From the NCBI GenBank assembly GCA_002394385.1, contig DGTS01000019.1, forward strand, positions 1 to 36,861: DNA of 36,861 bases, read 5' to 3'. This document shows positions 32,888 through 36,861 of this stretch, piece after piece. The translations under genes and the position numbers were made by a program. Positions within the stretch are counted from its first letter, which is position 1, and each line of letters begins with the position of its first letter. The notes under the pieces were generated by a model. The model was not told the DNA's origin, made no database searches, and worked only from the letters and a program-made list of their open reading frames with translations. The stretch is from Prevotella sp. UBA4330 (GTDB taxonomy: Bacteria > Bacteroidota > Bacteroidia > Bacteroidales > Bacteroidaceae).

Positions 32888-33646
32888 TCAACGTTCCGCA
32901 AAACGCACCCTTCCGAAGCGAGCCGTCTGGTGGAAGTTTGGCTTCCCCTGCTGTCCCACCTCGTTCCATGAGAGGAAATGACGCTTGGGCAGACGGCTGC
33001 CGTACTTGAAGAAATTGGCTGTTGCCGTCATGCCGTCGAGGCTCTTGATGTTGCTCTGGAACAGTGCCGAGGCAGGGATAATCAGCGTGAGACTCCACTC
33101 CTGAGCGCCAACGCGCGTCTCGAAGGTGTCATTGCCCAGCGAGGCCCAGCGCTTGATGCTCTTCAGCACCGCCTGCGAGGCTTCCTCGCGCTCGCCGCCT
33201 TGCTTGCCGCCCTGCATCAGTATCGCCCCGATGCAGTTGCTCTCTATATTATAATAGGTGTCCTCGCCGTCAATCATCAGGAAGAACTCGCAGCATGCGT
33301 CCTGGAACACCGGGCTCTGGTCCTCGCCGTTCACCGCCCTCACCGCATCCTCCCTGACGTGATACTCCACGTAGATGTTCTGCCCGTCGTGGGCAATGCG
33401 GAAACGTGCCTCCGGCTTATATGGATAGTCCTTGCGCCAGTTCTGGCAGCCTATCTCGTTCCACTTCACTCCGTGTGAGTTGAACGCTGCAGGTATCTCC
33501 GCCACCTCGCCGATGCCGTGTTGCAGCCTCGCCACCGTCAGCGATTTCCTCTTGCCACTCTCGTTGTCCTCGCCAGCATCGCATGCCGTGCCTGTAATCA
33601 TTGTCATCAGCATCATTATCAATGCTTTTACTATATTGTTTGCCAT
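32888..33646 (-). CDS. CBM9-like carbohydrate-binding lipoprotein
   Basis: 252 residues with a lipoprotein signal ending MITGTAC. The body resembles the CBM9-like sugar-binding fold of Bacteroidetes: ARFRIAHDGQNIYVEYHV, VFQDACCEFFLMI and a closing W/F-rich strand. No catalytic motif is seen. I chose the ATG at 33646; the frame to 33760 runs through a repeat. Confidence 0.75.
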   Translation of the reverse strand: MANNIVKALIMMLMTMITGTACDAGEDNESGKRKSLTVARLQHGIGEVAEIPAAFNSHGVKWNEIGCQNWRKDYPYKPEARFRIAHDGQNIYVEYHVREDAVRAVNGEDQSPVFQDACCEFFLMIDGEDTYYNIESNCIGAILMQGGKQGGEREEASQAVLKSIKRWASLGNDTFETRVGAQEWSLTLIIPASALFQSNIKSLDGMTATANFFKYGSRLPKRHFLSWNEVGQQGKPNFHQTARFGRVRFAER

Positions 33647-33727
33647 GTTATAATAACGTATATCCTTTGCTTTTATTATGACTCGGGACGATAATGAAAG
33701 TAAAATCGCTGGCAGAGAAAATTCATA

Positions 33728-33803
33728 GGGAAAAGTAAAATAGCCTATATTGCTCACCAAAATAGCCTATTTTGGTCGGTAAAATAGCCTATTTTACTTT
33801 CCC
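33728..33803. repeat. Three-unit 22-bp-period palindromic array
   Basis: AAAATAGCCTATTTT modules at 33737 (with one change), 33759 and 33781, each 22 bp apart, framed by GGGAAAAGT and ACTTTCCC so that the whole is roughly palindromic. It is related to 15074-15120, which has two modules. Confidence 0.8.
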
Positions 33804-33884
33804 GTTCCATGCCTGCGGTGCTGCGAAACATCGTTTTCAGAGTTGTGACTCCATGTTAATTATGTTTAATTATCTATGCTTTCG

Positions 33885-33917
33885 CTTGGAGGTTTTATTC
33901 TTTTTGTGTTATCTTTG
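33885..33917 (+). promoter_or_regulatory. SPFH gene promoter
   Basis: -7 box TATCTTTG (33910-33917) and a CTTG -33 box (33885-33888) spaced by 21 nt; start codon 32 nt downstream. Confidence 0.6.
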
Positions 33918-33936
33918 CGATATCAAAATGATATCA
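33918..33936. promoter_or_regulatory. Paired ATATCA sites over the SPFH transcription start
   Basis: CGATATCA (33918-33925) and TGATATCA (33929-33936), the second a perfect palindrome, centres 11 bp apart, immediately after the -7 box. This is where a repressor would block initiation; the Arc-type protein two genes on is the natural candidate. Confidence 0.55.
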
Positions 33937-33948
33937 CATTTTAATTTA

Positions 33949-34908
33949 ATGAACATGGAGAACAAAGAATTTGAATTTAAGGGAATGACTATTAACGGCA
34001 TAATGATGATGATCATCGTTATTCTTGCCTGTCTTCTGTCTGCCTATCTGGCAGTTATGGCGCTTGTCAATTACAATTTCTGGCTGATGGCAATAGCGGT
34101 GCCGCTGTTTATACTCGCCATCATCTGCGCATGCGGTTTCATACAGTTGGAGCCTGGTGAGGCTCGCGTGATAATGTTCTTCGGCAAGTATCGCGGAACA
34201 TTCTCGAAGGCCGGTTTCTATTGGATTAATCCTTTCTACAGCACGAAGAAACTGTCTCTGCGTGCGCGTAACCTCGATGCCGACCCCATAAAGGTGAACG
34301 ACAAGTCGGGAAATCCCGTCATGATAGGTCTCGTGCTGGTGTGGAAACTGAAGGACACATATAAGGCGATGTTCGAGGTGGACACACAGACGATGGCGGC
34401 AGGACGTGCCGGAACCACCGAGTTGGGCGGCGCCTCGGCGGCGGTGATAATGAATGCCCTGCAGAACTTTGTGAGCATCCAGGCCGATGCCGCGCTGCGT
34501 CAGGTGGCAGGACAGTATGCCTACGACAACGAGGAGGATGAGAAAGGCATCACGCTGCGCGACGGCTCTGACGAGATAAACAAGGAACTGGAACTGAAAA
34601 TCGACGAGCGCCTCGCCATGGCGGGCATCGAAGTGGTGGAGGCTCGCATCAACTACCTCGCCTATGCACCCGAGATTGCTGCCGTGATGCTGCGTCGCCA
34701 GCAGGCTTCTGCCATCATCTCCGCCCGCGAGAAGATTGTTGACGGAGCGGTGTCGATGGTTAAGATGGCTCTCGACAAACTCAAGGACGAGGGCGTTGTG
34801 GAACTCGACGAGGAGCGCAAGGCTGCCATGGTGAGCAACCTGCTCGTGGTGCTCTGTAGTGAGGACAATGCACAGCCCGTGGTAAACACAGGTAGTTTGT
34901 ATCAATAA
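33949..34908 (+). CDS. SPFH (band 7) membrane protein
   Basis: 319 residues: two N-terminal membrane segments (about 18-66), an SPFH/band 7 domain (about 70-240, with LEPGEARVIMFFGKYRGT and GFYWINPF), then a helical stretch (LRRQQASAIISAREKIVDGAV) like flotillin/HflK tails. The family organises membrane microdomains or regulates proteases. ATGs at 33949 and 33955 are both possible. The next gene, 12 bp later, encodes an Arc-type repressor. Confidence 0.88.
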   Translation: MNMENKEFEFKGMTINGIMMMIIVILACLLSAYLAVMALVNYNFWLMAIAVPLFILAIICACGFIQLEPGEARVIMFFGKYRGTFSKAGFYWINPFYSTKKLSLRARNLDADPIKVNDKSGNPVMIGLVLVWKLKDTYKAMFEVDTQTMAAGRAGTTELGGASAAVIMNALQNFVSIQADAALRQVAGQYAYDNEEDEKGITLRDGSDEINKELELKIDERLAMAGIEVVEARINYLAYAPEIAAVMLRRQQASAIISAREKIVDGAVSMVKMALDKLKDEGVVELDEERKAAMVSNLLVVLCSEDNAQPVVNTGSLYQ

Positions 34909-34920
34909 CACCCCTCTTCA

Positions 34921-35079
34921 ATGCCGAAGGAAGAAAAGAAAACAAAGAGTTTCGTGCTGCGCATTGATAGCGACACGATGGATGCAATAGAGCGTTGGGC
35001 GGCGGACGAGTTCCGCTCGACCAACGGTCAATTGCAGTGGATTATCAATGAGGCATTGAAGAAACACAAGAGGAAGTGA
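34921..35079 (+). CDS. Arc-type ribbon-helix-helix DNA-binding protein
   Basis: 52 residues. The strand KSFVLRIDSDTMDAIERWA and helix-turn-helix NGQLQWIINEALKKH match the Arc/MetJ ribbon-helix-helix pattern. It follows the SPFH gene by 12 bp and is probably cotranscribed. It likely represses the SPFH promoter via 33918-33936 (inference). It is too short for most gene callers. Confidence 0.82.
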   Translation: MPKEEKKTKSFVLRIDSDTMDAIERWAADEFRSTNGQLQWIINEALKKHKRK

Positions 35080-35082
35080 CTG

Positions 35083-35627
35083 CTAACACTTCTTCTCAAC
35101 AATCCTGATGCCGATGTAGCCGGCAATCAGCGTAAGCACAACAAAAAGACACAGGAAGAGCGGACTTGAGAGTGTCATCAAACCCTCGGCATAGTCGGCT
35201 CCCATCTCCTTTATGGCACCCTCGTGATACCATTGGGTGTCCATAAAGGGTGCAACCACCCCATAACACCTGCCGACAGCACGGGATAAGCGCAGAACAG
35301 CGCCTTTGACTGATTGTTGCCCATCACTTGGCGCACAATGTCCGACGCCAATCCCGCTGCCAGCATTATCCCTGCCGCTGGCAGACGTATCTCTCCCAGC
35401 ACCAGCAGAGTGACAGCCAGAACGGCTGCCAGCAGCACTCCCACACCAAAACACTTTGTCCGTGAAGCCACCTTATAGTAAGAGTAGGCGCCGAGAAATG
35501 CTGCCAGAACAGGGAATCCCACCCAGCAGACAGGATGAAGAAAACCGATAAACGCACACAAAAACACGCTTAATGCATACAAAACTGCGAATCCGATGAT
35601 TCCTAAAAGACTGCTTGACTTTTTCAT
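35083..35627 (-). pseudogene. MptD/Trep_Strep-type ECF transporter S component, frameshifted
   Basis: An integral membrane protein of the ECF S-component-like family. The first frame (35627-35211) has the N-terminal membrane segments and ...GVMGWLHPL. The family's C-terminal part (MDTQWYHEGAIKEMGADYAEGLMTL, then a last membrane helix and IGIRIVEKKC) follows in the -1 frame and ends at 35083. The frames cross at CCCTTTA (35244-35250 in + coordinates), which is a -1 slippery heptamer in the right phase. So this may be a pseudogene, a sequencing error or a programmed shift. The substrate is unknown. Confidence 0.72.
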
Positions 35628-35724
35628 AAACTACATTTTTTACCTTAAACTAAATATTTAAATTATGCAAGTTCTTATTATGATCTGTCTTTTTCCCTTA
35701 TTCTCTCCTTCCACATTCCTCTCC

Positions 35725-35761
35725 ACGCTTCGTAAGCGTCCTTAATGATGATGCAAAGTTA
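35725..35761 (-). promoter_or_regulatory. Promoter and leader hairpin of the ECF gene
   Basis: -7 TAACTTTG (35754-35761) with TTG about 20 nt upstream. The leader of about 120 nt carries the hairpin ACGCTT-ACG-AAGCGT (about 35725-35739). Confidence 0.5.
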
Positions 35762-35860
35762 CTCTCTTCCACATAAAACGGCAATACTCAAACATGAGTA
35801 AAATCCATGTGCCGCGATTACCTAAAACACGTTACTCGTCAATGACTATCAAGTAAACGA

Positions 35861-35899
35861 GTTCTTTGCAAGCAAAGCGCCCCTTCGGGTCGAGCGGAC
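35861..35899 (+). repeat. 39-nt two-stem repeat, copy 1
   Basis: Stem 1 CTTTGC/GCAAAG with an AA loop, stem 2 CCC/GGG with a CTTC loop, ending GAGCGGAC. Identical to copy 2. Confidence 0.85.
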
Positions 35900-35976
35900 A
35901 AGTAGACGAGTTGACAAGTAGACGAGTTGACAAGTAGACGAGTTGACAAGTAGACGAGTTGACAAGTAGACGAGTT
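35897..35976. repeat. Five perfect 16-bp tandem repeats
   Basis: GACAAGTAGACGAGTT repeated five times without change, sharing edges with the two flanking 39-nt repeats. Variant half-units (GACAAGTAAACAAGTT) follow copy 2. There are no spacers, so it is not CRISPR. Confidence 0.9.
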
Positions 35977-36012
35977 CTTTGCAAGCAAAGCGCCCCTTCG
36001 GGTCGAGCGGAC
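35974..36012 (+). repeat. 39-nt two-stem repeat, copy 2
   Basis: Identical to copy 1 over all 39 positions; the intervening DNA is just the five 16-bp units. Confidence 0.85.
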
Positions 36013-36065
36013 AAGTAAACAAGTTGACAAGTAAACAATACAATATCCTCTTCAGAAATTCACAT

Positions 36066-36128
36066 CCCTCCCTTCGGGAGGGCTTGGGTGGGCTTGCTTT
36101 TCCCCTTCGGGAGGGCTTGGGTGGACTT
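36066..36128 (+). repeat. Two GC-rich hairpin-plus-tail repeats in tandem
   Basis: Hairpin CCCTCCC-TTC-GGGAGGG with tail CTTGGGTGGGC (36066-36091), then CCCCTTCGGGAGGG with tail CTTGGGTGGAC (36102-36126). Both tails point right, towards rrs. Confidence 0.7.
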
Positions 36129-36228
36129 TTTATATATTATATAATAAGGTATATAGTGTTTTGCGTTCTTTTTGTTTTGTCGTGATTTAAGAAAAATCGA
36201 TTATTTTTGAAAAAATATTGCGAAAAGT

Positions 36229-36259
36229 TTTGGCGGTTCGGATAAAAAGCGTACCTTTG
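36229..36259 (+). promoter_or_regulatory. rRNA operon promoter
   Basis: -33 TTTG (36229-36232) and -7 TACCTTTG (36252-36259), 19 nt apart, an exact fit to the Bacteroidetes consensus, preceded by A/T-rich DNA. Confidence 0.85.
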
Positions 36260-36608
36260 CACTCGCTTTTCCGAAACGGGGTTGTCCCGCTGAGGTCTAG
36301 CGATTAAAAAGAAAGAGTTCTTTGACAGATTTCATAAGACAGAGAAGTAGTACAAGAAGCGGGGTGTCGGGCTTTTTTGCCTGATGTCCCTGGTGTAATG
36401 GAAACCGTCGATCCCGGCTTTGTGCCGGGAATATGTACAGGTGCCTTTATAGCCGATAAATGTTGATTGTACCGGATAGGCGTTCTGAGAACAGACAAGA
36501 CAGACAGTATTTTACAAGGCTCCCAGGAGCGAGCGGAATGAAAGCGTGCTTTCTATTCCCGAGCGACGACGGAGTCTCGTGAATTTTCTGTCGCAGACAT
36601 AAAATTTA
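36260..36608 (+). other. rRNA leader
   Basis: About 349 nt between promoter and 16S. It includes GTTCTTTGA (near 36318), similar to boxA antitermination sites, and a CCCGGC/GCCGGG hairpin (36413-36432). No gene. Confidence 0.75.

Positions 36609-36861
<253 letters not shown>

Larger units (their letters stand above)
33647..33948. other. Divergent region with repeat array and SPFH promoter
   Basis: 302 bp without a gene: a leader to about 33727, the three-module repeat array 33728-33803, then the SPFH promoter and operator. Frames opening in the array (peptides like KIAYFTFP) are repeat artefacts. Confidence 0.7.
35628..36251. other. Gene-free region upstream of the rRNA operon
   Basis: No gene is seen. 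It holds the ECF leader, the nested repeats (35861-36040), two GC-rich hairpin repeats (36066-36128) and an A/T-rich stretch that may act as an UP element for the rRNA promoter. Small ORFs here with STRLLVNS-like peptides are tandem-repeat artefacts. Confidence 0.7.

Noticed and set aside
33772..33948. 59-residue N-terminal extension of the SPFH protein
   Set aside because: It passes through the repeat array and the promoter.
35861..36040. CRISPR-like array
   Set aside because: The 16-bp units are head-to-tail without spacers, and no cas gene is in the window.
35832..36043. Small ORFs with STRLLVNSSTC-like repeats
   Set aside because: They exist in all three frames, as expected for a tandem DNA repeat, not a protein.

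Overview
This window is from a Bacteroidales chromosome, most likely Prevotella or a close relative. It ends inside the first ~250 bases of a 16S rRNA gene whose opening matches that group. The promoters carry the Bacteroidetes -7 box TAnnTTTG with a TTTG-like -33 box. The arginine genes include the Bacteroidetes-type N-succinylornithine carbamoyltransferase. Coding DNA is roughly 50-60% GC by eye.

Layout. 1-1281: 3' part of a serpin lipoprotein gene (+). 12412-1383 (-): glycan-degradation operon of four genes: a GH29-GH43 fusion, a LacZ-type GH2 broken by a small repeat element, a GH127 and a second GH2. No SusC/SusD pair is present. 12573-15051: divergent threonine-catabolism pair tdh and kbl. 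15147-16929 (-): a tandem RidA-fold protein and an unknown lipoprotein. 30857-16956 (-): a long arginine/proline cluster in the order argR, GNAT, argG, [DUF559 nuclease cassette], argC, membrane protein, argD, proC, XRE-cupin regulator, acyl-CoA ligase, proB, proA, DUF4421 barrel, argF'. 31039-33646 (-): Bax-inhibitor-1 protein, YD-type lipoprotein, CBM9-like lipoprotein. 33949-35079 (+): SPFH protein and Arc-type repressor with a palindromic site over their promoter. 35083-35627 (-): frameshifted ECF-type S component. 35628-36608: nested tandem repeats and the rRNA promoter and leader.

Main discovery candidate. A 522-bp cassette (27971-28492) encodes only a DUF559 (PD-(D/E)XK-like) nuclease and is bounded by 33-bp inverted repeats (31/33 identical). 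It sits exactly between argG and argC. Removing it while keeping one GC dinucleotide recreates a TAATG stop/start overlap and an ArgC beginning MLRVGVLGAAGYTGG. A 78-bp mini-version with related ends splits the lacZ-like gene at 7333-7410, and the same one-GC rule restores that frame. Related GC-rich hairpin-plus-tail units occur at six or more other sites in the window. Together they look like a REPIN-like family of small palindromic elements with a nuclease gene as a candidate partner. The sites and reading frames are read from the sequence; mobility and the nuclease's role are inference.

Other structure includes a 39-nt repeat whose copies differ only outside two predicted stems, a five-copy 16-bp array, intergenic arrays with a 22-bp period, and a 7-bp tandem repeat inside argF' that could shift its frame.
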